Assembly: GCA_001298575.1 (NCBI GenBank)
Contig: LJCV01000077.1
Coordinates: 1 to 64,000 of the forward strand
DNA: 64,000 nucleotides
Direction: 5' to 3'
Origin: Actinobacteria bacterium OK074
GTDB lineage: Bacteria; Actinomycetota; Actinomycetes; Streptomycetales; Streptomycetaceae
Positions within the stretch are counted from its first letter, which is position 1. Every line of letters starts with the position of its first letter. Shown piece after piece: positions 17,828 through 25,398 of the stretch. Position numbers and translations under genes: made by a program. The notes under the pieces are model-generated. The model worked only from the letters and a program-made list of their open reading frames with translations. It did not search any database and was not told the origin of the DNA.

Positions 17828-18645
17828 GCGCCGCTCCCTTCACCCGGCGCCTGTACCAGAGCCGCCCGCATCTGCCCGACGACACCGGCCTGCTGCTGAG
17901 CGTCAGCCCGTGCGTCGCCGCCGCAGATCCGACGGCCGAGAAGATGCGCAGCCGCCATCAGCAACGGCGCGCGAAAGCCGGAGGTCCGCAAGGCCACCCG
18001 CCTCTGGCCGCGCATCACGGCAGCGGTCTTCACATCCCAGGGCAGGAAGGCGGCATGCTCGACGCCGAGTGCCTGGGTGATCTCTTCCGCCGGGTACGGG
18101 CACGGCCCCACCACGACAAGGAGGAACCGCCGGGCCGCGTCCCCGAGCCCGAGCAGGTGCGCGTAGACATGGGTCAGTGCCTCCGGGGAACCCCGGGTCA
18201 CGAGCACCACCTGCTCTGCCGTGCCCAACAGTTCCTCGACGCCGTCACCGATCCGTCCGACGTCAAGAAGGACGGTTCCCCGGTCGTGTTCCTCACCTAC
18301 GAGCACCCGCCGACCGCCCCCGGCCGCCAGCACGCGTACAGCCTCACCGCAAGCGCCCCGACCGGCCGGGGCCACCACCGCCCGTACGCCGAAAGGCAGT
18401 TCCGTCACGGCTCCCAGCAACGAGCCCGGGTGCGGCTGCCGAGCCGCGGCGGCGACATCCAGCAGGCCGGGCGTGTGCGGCACCCCGCACCGGGTGGCCA
18501 AATCGCCACCCCAGACACCCGCTTCCACCACCACGGGCCGTACGCCGCCGTCGGCCCCCTGGGGCCACGCCGCCGCCAACGCCAGCGCGGTCGTCGTCAC
18601 CCCCGGCGCACCCGACACCGACCCCACCGCGATCAGCCGCCTCAC
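17824..18645 (-). CDS. TadZ/CpaE-like MinD-family ATPase
   Basis: 273 residues starting at GTG 18645, which overlaps the upstream stop by 4 bases (GTGA). The N-terminus is VRRLIAVGSVSGAPGVTTTALALAAAWP, a deviant Walker A (S-G-A-P-G-V-T-T) of the ParA/MinD class. Later segments such as GTVLLDVGRIGDG resemble the Asp-containing switch of these ATPases. TadZ proteins place the Tad machine at a cell position. A longer in-frame extension upstream has a shadow-like Arg/Gly-rich composition and is rejected. Confidence 0.8.
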   Translation of the reverse strand: MRRLIAVGSVSGAPGVTTTALALAAAWPQGADGGVRPVVVEAGVWGGDLATRCGVPHTPGLLDVAAAARQPHPGSLLGAVTELPFGVRAVVAPAGRGACGEAVRVLAAGGGRRVLVGEEHDRGTVLLDVGRIGDGVEELLGTAEQVVLVTRGSPEALTHVYAHLLGLGDAARRFLLVVVGPCPYPAEEITQALGVEHAAFLPWDVKTAAVMRGQRRVALRTSGFRAPLLMAAAHLLGRRICGGDARADAQQQAGVVGQMRAALVQAPGEGSGA

Positions 18646-19349
18646 GGGATCTCCCGCCCCTCGGCCGGAAGCACCGCGATCCGCGGATGCTCGAACTCCG
18701 AGGCCCGGCGCACCGCACCGGTCTCCACCAACACGGTCACCACCCGTACGCCACCAGCGGATTCGGGGTCTTTGACTCCGGCGACCGTCCCGACCACCGC
18801 GGCGGATACCTTCTCGTCCTCGGCTCCCTCCGCGACCGCCACGCCGGCCGCTCCCGGCAGCACTGCGACGCGATCTCCACGGGCGAGTTCCGGAGGCGCG
18901 CCGCCCGTCTCGACCGCGAGCGACACCTGCGACCATCCAGCGGGTGGGTAACCGGCCCGCTCCCCCACCTGCCCAGGAGAGAGCAACGACCCGGCCACCA
19001 AAGGAACAGTCGCCTGCCGACCCAGCACCCGCCCCCGACCGGCAGTCGGCACGACTCCCGCATCGGCCGCCACCTCGACGGATCGAAGATCGCGAGCGGT
19101 CAGCACGTGTCCGGCCGGTACGTCCCGGGCGAGCACCAACACGTCCGTACGACCGCCGAGTTCGACGGCGATCAGCGTGAACCCGACCGCCGACACCAGC
19201 ACCGCCGAGACGCCGCCCCACAGCCACGCCGGTCTACGCCGAGCGCCACCCGCCAGATCGGACGGCCGCTGCTCCGGACCGGCTCGACGAGCGCCCGGCA
19301 GCCCGACTCCGGTCCCCTTGACCGACGAAGAAGACATGGAGGTACCCAC
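18642..19349 (-). CDS. SAF-domain (CpaB/RcpC-like) protein
   Basis: About 235 residues. A disordered basic N-terminus is followed by a membrane helix (WLWGGVSAVLVSAVGFTLIAVEL). Then comes a SAF domain beginning DVLVLARDVPAGHVLTARDL. SAF proteins of the CpaB type belong to Tad pilus and related export systems. I chose GTG at 19349, which has GTGGGG 7 bases upstream; ATG at 19337 is an alternative. It is followed directly by the TadZ-like gene with a 4-base overlap. Confidence 0.75.
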   Translation of the reverse strand: MGTSMSSSSVKGTGVGLPGARRAGPEQRPSDLAGGARRRPAWLWGGVSAVLVSAVGFTLIAVELGGRTDVLVLARDVPAGHVLTARDLRSVEVAADAGVVPTAGRGRVLGRQATVPLVAGSLLSPGQVGERAGYPPAGWSQVSLAVETGGAPPELARGDRVAVLPGAAGVAVAEGAEDEKVSAAVVGTVAGVKDPESAGGVRVVTVLVETGAVRRASEFEHPRIAVLPAEGREIP

Positions 19350-19418
19350 GAACTCACCCCACAGAGAAAGAAGTTCCGACCGGCCCGCCGACGGCAGGCC
19401 GCCTGTCACCCGTCGCCG

Positions 19419-20297
19419 TCACCGCACGACGACGGCCTGCACCTCGTCCACCACCAGCTGCCGCCGCGCCTCAACCGCCAGTCCCGGCACGGCCCCGGTC
19501 TGGCCCCCACCCCGCCACTCCACGTCCCATGTCACGCGCACGGACACGGTGAACGCCTTGCCCGGCTCGGCCAGCGACGAGCGGTGATACGTGTAACCGC
19601 AATCCGGAGATCTCGCCTCCGGGCGATACTTCGAGGAGTACGGCGTCCCCGGCCCCGCGCACGAGACAGTCGACCCGTCGCCCATCGACCACACGGCCGT
19701 ACGGGGGCGCGCCGTCGCGGTCACCGTCACGCCGGGAACCCGCGCCGTCTGGGACACCGGGCCCCAACTGCCCTTGTCCACCCACATCCAGGTAGGCACG
19801 TTCACCACCTGGACGAAGTCCTGGTCGGGGCTCGTACGAATCACCGGCTCGGGCAAACGGAGCCGCTCGACGGCCTGTTGAGCGACCGCGGCCACGGAGA
19901 CCTGCTGCCCACCGGCCGGCTTGTCCGCCTTCTTCGGGGCCTTCTTGCCTCCGTCGAACGTCGGCAGAATGCCCATGCCGTTGCCCAGGTCGTACTCCCA
20001 CCCGTCCGACGTGACCGTGGGCGACCCGGCCGGTCGACTCCCCCGGCTTCCGCCACCCCGCACACCGCCACCGCCACCGCCTACGCTCTGGTGAGCAGGA
20101 GCAGCCCTGTTGGGGTTGGAGCGGCGTGACGAACCCGAACGCGAAGTGGCTCTCAGATCACACCCCTTGCCCACACATCTCACACCCGTGCCGCTGCCGA
20201 ACCCGTCGTCCGCCATCGCCGTCGGTGCGGCGAACAGACCGGCCTCCAAGGAGATCAGCACGACGACGGCCGACAGCAGTACACCGGTGCGAGTCAC
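19419..20297 (-). CDS. Exported protein of the Tad operon, unknown function
   Basis: 292 residues from GTG at 20297, which overlaps the lipoprotein stop (GTGA). A signal peptide is visible (TRTGVLLSAVVVLISLEAGLFAAPTAMADD). A low-complexity region follows with Ser/Arg/Asn runs and two poly-Gly patches (GGGGGGVRGGGSRG). The C-terminal half is rich in beta-type sequence with three cysteines (STVSCAGPG, SPDCGYTY and one before the Gly-rich region). I recognise it only as a protein often found in front of Streptomyces Tad genes. It may be an outer component of the pilus, which is inference. Confidence 0.7.
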   Translation of the reverse strand: MTRTGVLLSAVVVLISLEAGLFAAPTAMADDGFGSGTGVRCVGKGCDLRATSRSGSSRRSNPNRAAPAHQSVGGGGGGVRGGGSRGSRPAGSPTVTSDGWEYDLGNGMGILPTFDGGKKAPKKADKPAGGQQVSVAAVAQQAVERLRLPEPVIRTSPDQDFVQVVNVPTWMWVDKGSWGPVSQTARVPGVTVTATARPRTAVWSMGDGSTVSCAGPGTPYSSKYRPEARSPDCGYTYHRSSLAEPGKAFTVSVRVTWDVEWRGGGQTGAVPGLAVEARRQLVVDEVQAVVVR

Positions 20298-20836
20298 TCG
20301 ACGCACGTCCCCACCTCGTCGATGAACAGGGAGTCGACCAACCATCGGCCACCGTGCTTGCCGACCGTCGCGTCCACGCGGTGGTGCCCACCGGGTACGG
20401 CGTCCTTGAGGGACCCGTCCTTGGCGTACTGCAACCACCGGGAGCCGTCAGCGCAGTCCTCGATGACGACCTTCGAGGGCCTGCCTTCCGTGACGACGGG
20501 TGCGAACTCCGGCTTCCCCTTGGTCACCACGACTTGTTTCCTGTTCTCCCGCATCATGTGACGCAGGAGCTGCAAAGCGCCGCCTTCGGCGTGATCCGCC
20601 AACCGCGGGTTGTCGGCGTCGGAGGTCCGGGCGGCGACCACGAGGTCGTTCCACATGGCCCGGTAGGCGACAACCGCATCCCGTCCAGGGGAGCGAGCAT
20701 CCTCGGTCGCCGACCGGCTCGGCGTCACCGACCGCGACGGTAACGAGACCCCACCAGTTGACGAGCATGCTGCCGTAACCGGCAGGAGTAACAGCGCGAC
20801 CGTCATCGCCGCGCCGCAGCGGCCACCTCTCGTCAC
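20294..20836 (-). CDS. Putative lipoprotein at head of Tad operon (180 aa)
   Basis: The N-terminus is a hydrophobic signal ending in the lipobox-like PVTAAC (cysteine at residue 24), then SSTGG, so lipid attachment is likely. The rest resembles small exported proteins with an AYRAMWNDLVVAARTSD helix and conserved WLQYA and WLVDSLFIDE segments, a NTF2-like layout. It is the first gene of the operon; its stop overlaps the next start by 4 bases. A strong hairpin upstream separates it from the ATPase gene. Function unknown. Confidence 0.75.
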   Translation of the reverse strand: MTRGGRCGAAMTVALLLLPVTAACSSTGGVSLPSRSVTPSRSATEDARSPGRDAVVAYRAMWNDLVVAARTSDADNPRLADHAEGGALQLLRHMMRENRKQVVVTKGKPEFAPVVTEGRPSKVVIEDCADGSRWLQYAKDGSLKDAVPGGHHRVDATVGKHGGRWLVDSLFIDEVGTCVE

Positions 20837-20981
20837 AACGAACTCCCATCACGCATTGAACATGTATAGCAACTCTAAGTAGCTGAATGCGACTGGAGTT
20901 ACCCGTCCGCGTGGGGATCAACCGCCATCCCATGGGTCAACTCGGATCTTTTACTGTCCCGTTACGCGTGGAATCCTGGAC

Positions 20982-21023
20982 GCCGTCGGTGCCTTCACTC
21001 GGTTGAGCGAAGGCACCGACGGC
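20982..21023. terminator. Perfect 15-bp inverted repeat terminator
   Basis: GCCGTCGGTGCCTTC and its exact reverse complement enclose a 12-base loop that can itself pair CTC with GAG. It lies between the RsbW-like gene stop (21064) and the lipoprotein start (20836), both on the minus strand. It should end transcription of the former. Confidence 0.75.
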
Positions 21024-21063
21024 AAACACCTCGAAGGGACCAACCCCCAGGCTTCGCTCCCGC

Positions 21064-21546
21064 TCAGGGCCGCACGAGGGCAACCGGAATCGCCAGCCAG
21101 GCGGTCTTCGTCCACTCCTGACTCCGGAACCCCCAGGCTCCCCCGGTGAGTTCGTGAACGATCCACAGCCCACGCCCCCGCTCGGACAGCAGCGCGCACA
21201 GCGCTTCCAAACCGCCCCCGCGATGCTCCTCCACCAGGGGATACGCAACCGCGCCCAAGTGGTCAGGGATTACCGGGACCCGGGGGTCATGATCCTCGAC
21301 CTCACAGATGACCTCCGTGACGGTACGGCGCAGACGCAACTCGTACGGCCCCACCGCGTGTTCGACGGCATTGGCGACGAACTCGGAGACGGCCAGCACG
21401 GCGTCGCTGATCACCTCGCCGTCCAGACCGAGTTGATCGAGCGCACAGCGCAGAGCGACACGGGCCTGGGCCGGAGCGTTGGGCGTGCCGCTCGTCCAGC
21501 GCCACACGACATTCGGCGCGGCGTCCGGAGCGGAGGGTGTCGTCAT
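21064..21546 (-). CDS. RsbW-like ATP-binding protein (160 aa)
   Basis: A HATPase_c_2 (GHKL) domain with the N-box VSEFVANAVEHA near residues 54-65, a CEVEDHDPRVP segment matching the G1 box, and GRGLWIVHELT as the G2-type box. Such stand-alone ATPases act as anti-sigma kinases or partners of anti-anti-sigma factors, and Streptomyces encodes dozens. Its start overlaps the stop of a 52-residue ORF by 4 bases. No sigma factor gene is adjacent, so the partner is unknown. Confidence 0.8.
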   Translation of the reverse strand: MTTPSAPDAAPNVVWRWTSGTPNAPAQARVALRCALDQLGLDGEVISDAVLAVSEFVANAVEHAVGPYELRLRRTVTEVICEVEDHDPRVPVIPDHLGAVAYPLVEEHRGGGLEALCALLSERGRGLWIVHELTGGAWGFRSQEWTKTAWLAIPVALVRP

Positions 21547-21701
21547 CGCAGCCCTCCCCGAACCGCGTGGCGGCCGTGCACGACACGGCGATGCCGCCCC
21601 CGCCCGGGACGCACGTAGTCACGTGTTCCCGGAAGCGCGAGCGGGCAGAGAGCCGCCGCGAAGAGCAGCAACGACACGGCGGGCAAGAGATTCAGGTCCA
21701 C
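21543..21701 (-). CDS. Small membrane peptide coupled to RsbW-like gene (52 aa)
   Basis: GTG at 21701 has a very strong GGGAGG 8 bases upstream. The product begins VDLNLLPAVSLLLFAAALCPLALPG, a single hydrophobic segment, and ends in an Arg/His-rich tail. The stop overlaps the ATG of the RsbW-like gene (ATGA), so translation would be coupled. I do not recognise a family. It could be only a leader ORF. Confidence 0.5.
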   Translation of the reverse strand: MDLNLLPAVSLLLFAAALCPLALPGTRDYVRPGRGRHRRVVHGRHAVRGGLR

Positions 21702-21887
21702 GGCAGGGGCCTCCCCCGGTGATCGCGACTGGGTCGCGACCACGACACCGTGGGTCAGCGAAGAGCGGAAGCCCCCTCTGAACAGCGCTTTCGAGTACTT
21801 CTCACCACTCCGCAGGACTCTTTGACGACCTCATCCCACTCCCGATGGAGCAGCCACTCGGTCTGCGGTCGTGCGGTCGGCATGCTC

Positions 21888-21893
21888 TATAAT
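21888..21893 (+). promoter_or_regulatory. Consensus -10 box upstream of tRNA-like gene
   Basis: A perfect TATAAT, rare in such GC-rich DNA, lies 41 bases before the tRNA-like acceptor stem. No clear -35 box is visible 16-19 bases further upstream. Confidence 0.5.
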
Positions 21894-21934
21894 GGATCTT
21901 GAGCCGGTCACCACAACTCCTGGTGCCTGGTTGT

Positions 21935-22004
21935 GCGTTGGTGGTCCAAGGAAAGACGCCCCGCTTCCTGCGGGGAGATGCAAGTGCAAGGCTTGCCCGG
22001 CGCT
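21935..22004 (+). tRNA. tRNA-Gly-like gene, anticodon UCC, atypical T-loop
   Basis: A cloverleaf can be drawn by eye. The acceptor GCGTTGG (21935-21941) pairs with CCGGCGC (21997-22003), with two G-U pairs. The D-arm is GTC/GAC with a GG in the loop. The anticodon stem CCCCG/CGGGG has loop CTTCCTG, giving anticodon TCC (glycine). The T-stem is GCAAG/CTTGC with loop TGCAAGG. Oddities are G instead of T at position 55, T at position 37, a 3-bp D-stem and no encoded CCA. A TATAAT box lies upstream and a strong hairpin downstream, so it looks like its own transcription unit. It may be a minor or non-ribosomal tRNA-Gly, or a decayed tRNA. Confidence 0.6.
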
Positions 22005-22010
22005 CAAAAA

Positions 22011-22049
22011 CAGGAGGCCCACACCGCTTCGTGCGGCGTGGGCCTCCTG
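22011..22049. terminator. Hairpin after tRNA-like gene
   Basis: CAGGAGGCCCAC pairs perfectly with GTGGGCCTCCTG, with a further CCGC/GCGG inside and loop TTCGT. It begins 7 bases after the tRNA-like gene. It could serve both strands. Confidence 0.7.
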
Positions 22050-22184
22050 CGTTGTATGCCGTCTACCGGCTGGGGCGCGAAGAAACAGCAGACACTTCGC
22101 GGATGAGGACAGCCGGATCCCTGAATGGCGCCTGCCAGGTCTCTCGATGCGCACCCACCCTCGGGAAGCGATCGTAGGACATGG

Positions 22185-22337
22185 CTAGGAGAGCGCGACG
22201 CCGTAGATGAGGGCGGCGAGGAGAACGGCAACGGCGAGGACGTAAAGCACTTGTCCCGCCCGGGAGTTGGCCGAGATGACCAGGCGCCGGCTGCGCCGCT
22301 CGCGGCGTACCGGAGGCCGCGGTGTCGGCCCCGTCAC
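22185..22337 (-). CDS. Small single-pass membrane protein (50 aa)
   Basis: This frame is too short for usual gene calling but well supported. GTG at 22337 overlaps the stop of the RsbW-like gene by 4 bases (GTGA). The product has a basic N-terminal half (VRRERRSRRLVIS), then one membrane helix (VLYVLAVAVLLAALIYGVAL), and ends at TAG. The positive-inside layout predicts a cytoplasmic N-terminus. It may anchor or modulate the upstream ATPase. No family recognised. Confidence 0.6.
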   Translation of the reverse strand: MTGPTPRPPVRRERRSRRLVISANSRAGQVLYVLAVAVLLAALIYGVALS

Positions 22338-22750
22338 CGTTCACCGTCCCGCAGCTCGGACCAGACGCGCTTCCCCCACGGGAGGCGGTCGGCGCCCCAC
22401 CGCCAGGAGAGTACGTCGATCAGGGGCAGACCCCGGCCACGGACGTCGTCGGCTTCTGCCTTCCGGAGCTGGGGCGGTACGTCGCTCTTGTCTACGACGG
22501 CGAGGCGGACGGTGCGTTCGTCCAGGAGGACGATCGACACGCTGATCATGTCGCCCCGGGCATGTTGCGCGGCGTTGGCGACCAGCTCCGAGACGACGAG
22601 GGTGGCGTCCTCCGTGAACTCCTGGAGGTTCCAGTCGCGGAGCGCGGCCTCGACAAGGCGGCGGGCCGGCTCTGCCGACTCCGGCGCCCGGGGAATCGTC
22701 TTGCGGCGCGCCGTGGTCTTGGGCGCTTCGGATCGAGTCGTGGTGGTCAT
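22334..22750 (-). CDS. RsbW-like ATP-binding protein (138 aa)
   Basis: A HATPase_c_2 domain with N-box LVVSELVANAAQHARG, a LAVVDKSDVPP G1-like segment and RGRGLPLIDVLSWRWG as the G2-type box. The start is ATG at 22750, which overlaps the stop of the preceding 96-residue ORF (ATGA). The 153-residue version starting at 22795 is less likely. It probably acts as an anti-sigma factor kinase or regulator, as in other stand-alone GHKL proteins. It is co-translated with small ORFs on both sides. Confidence 0.8.
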   Translation of the reverse strand: MTTTTRSEAPKTTARRKTIPRAPESAEPARRLVEAALRDWNLQEFTEDATLVVSELVANAAQHARGDMISVSIVLLDERTVRLAVVDKSDVPPQLRKAEADDVRGRGLPLIDVLSWRWGADRLPWGKRVWSELRDGER

Positions 22751-23037
22751 GAGAGCGTGCCCTCTTCGCTCGGTCCCCGTTGGGTTGCCGCCCAACGCGC
22801 CGAACCGCGCGTCGCCACTTGGAGGTCGGCGGCGGTCTGGGCGCTGTCACCAGTGCCGTCGGCAAGGCTGCCGGACCTTTCGCGTCGCAGAAGCGCTGCG
22901 CCGCCGGTCTTCGCCCAGTCCTGCGCGGTCTTCCCCTGGTCGTCGTCCGCCAGTAAGGACAGTCGCGCTATGGCGAGGGTTCGGCCCGCTCGTGTTGACA
23001 CGTGTGATTCGGTCTGGCGCGCCTTCGTGTGGTTCAC
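22747..23037 (-). CDS. Small soluble protein upstream of RsbW-like gene (96 aa)
   Basis: GTG at 23037 has GGGAG 8 bases upstream. The stop overlaps the ATG of the RsbW-like gene. The sequence is polar with a central helix (RTLAIARLSLLADDDQGKTAQDWAKT) and no membrane segment. I recognise no family. Its position suggests a partner of the ATPase, for example an antagonist or small regulator, but this is inference from coupling only. Confidence 0.55.
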   Translation of the reverse strand: MNHTKARQTESHVSTRAGRTLAIARLSLLADDDQGKTAQDWAKTGGAALLRRERSGSLADGTGDSAQTAADLQVATRGSARWAATQRGPSEEGTLS

Positions 23038-23056
23038 GATGTGGGCTCCCTCGGTG

Positions 23057-23083
23057 GCTCCCTCACGCCGATCGTGAGGGAGC
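23057..23083 (-). terminator. Perfect 11-bp hairpin ending the biosynthetic operon
   Basis: GCTCCCTCACG and its exact complement enclose loop CCGAT. It lies 74 bases past the YrdC-like stop codon and just before the 96-residue gene. Confidence 0.7.
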
Positions 23084-23156
23084 GGACTGGCCATGGTTGG
23101 GGGGTGGAATGGGTGTTCTCGGCTCTTGGCGCCGACAGCGCGACGCGGCGGCGGTC

Positions 23157-23807
23157 TCAGACGGTCCGGATCTCCCGGCCGAGTGCTGCCGAGACTGCCC
23201 GGTGGTGGACGAGGCCCGTGCGGACGAGCCTCGCCTCCTCGGTGAAGCAGTCGACGACGGTCATGTGGTTCGCGGCGGGGCACACACCGCCGTCGACGAT
23301 GACGGAGGCCGTCAGGCCGGAGGCCGCGAGGAAGGTGCGGACCTCCTCTACGGTGACGGCCGGGCCGGGGTCGTCGGGGCCGGTGTCCCCGGAGAGGTTG
23401 GCCGTGGTGGCCGCGACGGGCACCTTCGCCGCCGACGCCAGTGCCCTGAGGACGCCCGAGGCCATGGTGACCAGGGCTGGTGAGCCGACGGCCGCGTGGC
23501 GTAGGGCGTTCTGCGGGTTGCGCCACGGCAGGAGCAGGGCCAGGTCGCCGGGCCAGAGCCCGGTGGCGAGCCGCTCGGCCTCGATACCGAGGTCGAAGTA
23601 CCGCTCGCAGGCGGCCGGCGAAGGAGCTACGTACGCCAGTGACTTGTGGCGGGGACGCTTCTTGCCCTGGAAGACGCTTGCGCACGCCTGTTCGTCGCTC
23701 GCGTCGGCGCAGATCATGTACCAGCGCCGGGTGGGGACGATGACGAGTTCTCCGGCTTCGAGCGCCCGGACGGCGGGGTCGAGGTCCTGGGTGTCAACGA
23801 CGCGCAT
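23157..23807 (-). CDS. YrdC/Sua5-family protein (216 aa)
   Basis: The protein matches the YrdC/YciO/Sua5 fold: LEAGELVIVPTRRWYMICAD near the start, KKRPRHKSLAY (lysine-rich loop), PGDLALLLP and VPVAATTANLSGD near residues 110-160. Sua5 makes threonylcarbamoyl-AMP for tRNA, and related domains act in carbamoyl transfer. The usual ordinary-tRNA gene would sit elsewhere, and here it is the last gene of a biosynthesis-like operon. A specialised role, such as carbamoylation of a product, is therefore possible. The start is ATG at 23807, overlapping the upstream oxygenase gene by 14 bases. Confidence 0.75.
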   Translation of the reverse strand: MRVVDTQDLDPAVRALEAGELVIVPTRRWYMICADASDEQACASVFQGKKRPRHKSLAYVAPSPAACERYFDLGIEAERLATGLWPGDLALLLPWRNPQNALRHAAVGSPALVTMASGVLRALASAAKVPVAATTANLSGDTGPDDPGPAVTVEEVRTFLAASGLTASVIVDGGVCPAANHMTVVDCFTEEARLVRTGLVHHRAVSAALGREIRTV

Positions 23808-24579
23808 CGGTCTTCTCCTCGGCGACGGGGGCGGCAAGGGTTGACGCGAGGGGCGGGTAGTCGAGCCACGGGTCGCGGAGGGCTTCGAGGCGTCGGCGCG
23901 GGTGGTCCGGGTGGGAGATGCGGAAGTACGCCATCACTCTGGGGAAATGCGAGAGGTTCCGGCCGACGGCGTGCGGGACGAGGTGGTGCATGAGCAGTAC
24001 GTCGCCGGGCACGCCGAGGAAGGGGACGCCGCTCTCGCGGTCGATCTCCGGCGGTACTTGTGCCGTCATCCCGATCGACCACTGGTCGGCGAACCATCTG
24101 GCCATGGTGTGGTGCCCGCCGGGCAGGTATCGCAGCGCTCCGCCTCGCGGGTCACTGATGTCGGACAGGACGACGCCGACCAGGAGGGAGAAGGTGCGCA
24201 GTTCCCGCGGGTCGAGGTGGGGGCAGGAGACTCCGTCCACGTGCATGGCCTTCTCCGGCTGGGTGCCGGGGAGTTCGACCTCGGGGACGCGGATCTGGAT
24301 CTGGGCGGCGGTGACCGGCGCGCTCTCGCCGAGGAGATCGCGGGCGAGTGCGGCGGCCTCGGTCTCGCGGTAGAGGGCGAGGATGTCGGGGTGGCTTCCC
24401 AGTTCCGGGGCGAAGGTGCGCCGGGTGTAGGTGGGGATGTCCTCGGGATTCAAGTGCTCGCGGTACCAGGTGTCGAGGAGCGAGGTGGCGCGGGTGATGC
24501 GGTCGGGAACGGCGAGTCCTCGGCGGACGAGGATGCCGTCCCGTTTGAACGCGGCCTTCTCCTCAGTGGTGAGAGGCAT
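23794..24579 (-). CDS. Phytanoyl-CoA dioxygenase-like Fe(II)/2OG oxygenase (261 aa)
   Basis: The HxD iron motif is MHVDG near residue 113 and the distal iron ligand lies in HHLVPHAVGRN near residue 200. An Arg for 2-oxoglutarate binding follows in that same region. The overall length fits the PhyH family, which hydroxylates or rearranges small molecules using Fe(II) and 2-oxoglutarate. It lies 21 bases after the methyltransferase gene. The substrate is presumably the product of the upstream enzymes, but is unknown. Confidence 0.8.
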   Translation of the reverse strand: MPLTTEEKAAFKRDGILVRRGLAVPDRITRATSLLDTWYREHLNPEDIPTYTRRTFAPELGSHPDILALYRETEAAALARDLLGESAPVTAAQIQIRVPEVELPGTQPEKAMHVDGVSCPHLDPRELRTFSLLVGVVLSDISDPRGGALRYLPGGHHTMARWFADQWSIGMTAQVPPEIDRESGVPFLGVPGDVLLMHHLVPHAVGRNLSHFPRVMAYFRISHPDHPRRRLEALRDPWLDYPPLASTLAAPVAEEKTDARR

Positions 24580-24600
24580 GGTTCCTCCGTGAGGTGATCG

Positions 24601-25398
24601 TCAGGCGTGATTGCGTCGGCCGAGGCGGATGAGGAACTCGTTCTCCTCGGGGAACGTGTCGTCGTCGCTGAACCGGGCGAGCTGGTTCCTGACCTCCGTC
24701 TCGAACGCCGCCAGTCGGCCGCCGAAGAGATGGGGCGCGGCGAAGGAGGTGGAGTAGAGGTAGCCAAGGATGCTGTCGGTGGTCCAGGTACGCCGGACGG
24801 GTACGCGGACTTCCGCGACCTGCGGGAACGGCGACTCCTCCATGATCTCGCTGTAGGGGCGGTCGTGGTGCTGGAAGGTGCCGGAGCCTGCGCGGCGTTC
24901 CTCGCCGAGGAACGTCTTGATCACGTCTCGGACCGTTTCCTTCCACGGACTGCCCGCGGCCCAGAAGCTGTTGTCGCCGAAGATCGCGACGACGCCGTCC
25001 GGGGCGACCTGGCCGTCCAGGCGGTTCAGCACGGCGGCCTGGTCGAGCCAGTGGAACGCCCGGCAGATCGTGACGAGTTCGGCCTGCCAGCCGGTCGGCG
25101 GGACGAAGTCCTCGGCGGTGCTCCGCACGAGCGCCAGGTGGGAGCCGACGGGCAGCGTCGGGCGCAGCGCGGCCTCGGCGGCGGCGAGCATCTCGGTGTC
25201 GTTGTCGACGGCGATGATGTCGTCGAAGCGGTCCAGCAGTGCCTCGACGACGAGTCCGGTGCCGGTACCGACGTCCAGAAGTCGTCGCGGGCCGTCGGGC
25301 GATGCCGGGGCTGCCTGGTCCAGGACCGCGGCGACGGCCTCGGGGATGCCGGGGCGGAACTGGCGGTAGTAGGAAGCGGTTCCGGTGAAGAGACTCAT
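24601..25398 (-). CDS. Class I SAM-dependent methyltransferase (265 aa)
   Basis: Motif I is LLDVGTGTGLVVEAL at about residues 40-54, and an acidic residue binding SAM ribose lies in IIAVDNDTEML. ICRAFHWLD marks the post-II region common to UbiE/COQ5-like enzymes. It shares a 4-base overlap (ATGA) with the HAD-like gene. It may methylate an intermediate of this operon's pathway. Target atom and substrate are unknown. Confidence 0.82.
   Translation of the reverse strand: MSLFTGTASYYRQFRPGIPEAVAAVLDQAAPASPDGPRRLLDVGTGTGLVVEALLDRFDDIIAVDNDTEMLAAAEAALRPTLPVGSHLALVRSTAEDFVPPTGWQAELVTICRAFHWLDQAAVLNRLDGQVAPDGVVAIFGDNSFWAAGSPWKETVRDVIKTFLGEERRAGSGTFQHHDRPYSEIMEESPFPQVAEVRVPVRRTWTTDSILGYLYSTSFAAPHLFGGRLAAFETEVRNQLARFSDDDTFPEENEFLIRLGRRNHA

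Noticed and set aside
20126..20743. Plus-strand frames opposite the Tad-operon exported protein and lipoprotein
   Set aside because: They lack a signal or motif, while the minus-strand frames have a signal peptide and lipobox and overlapping starts.
21831..22231. Open frames over the tRNA-like gene and its hairpin
   Set aside because: They have no ribosome site or family match, and the RNA structure plus hairpin better explain this stretch.
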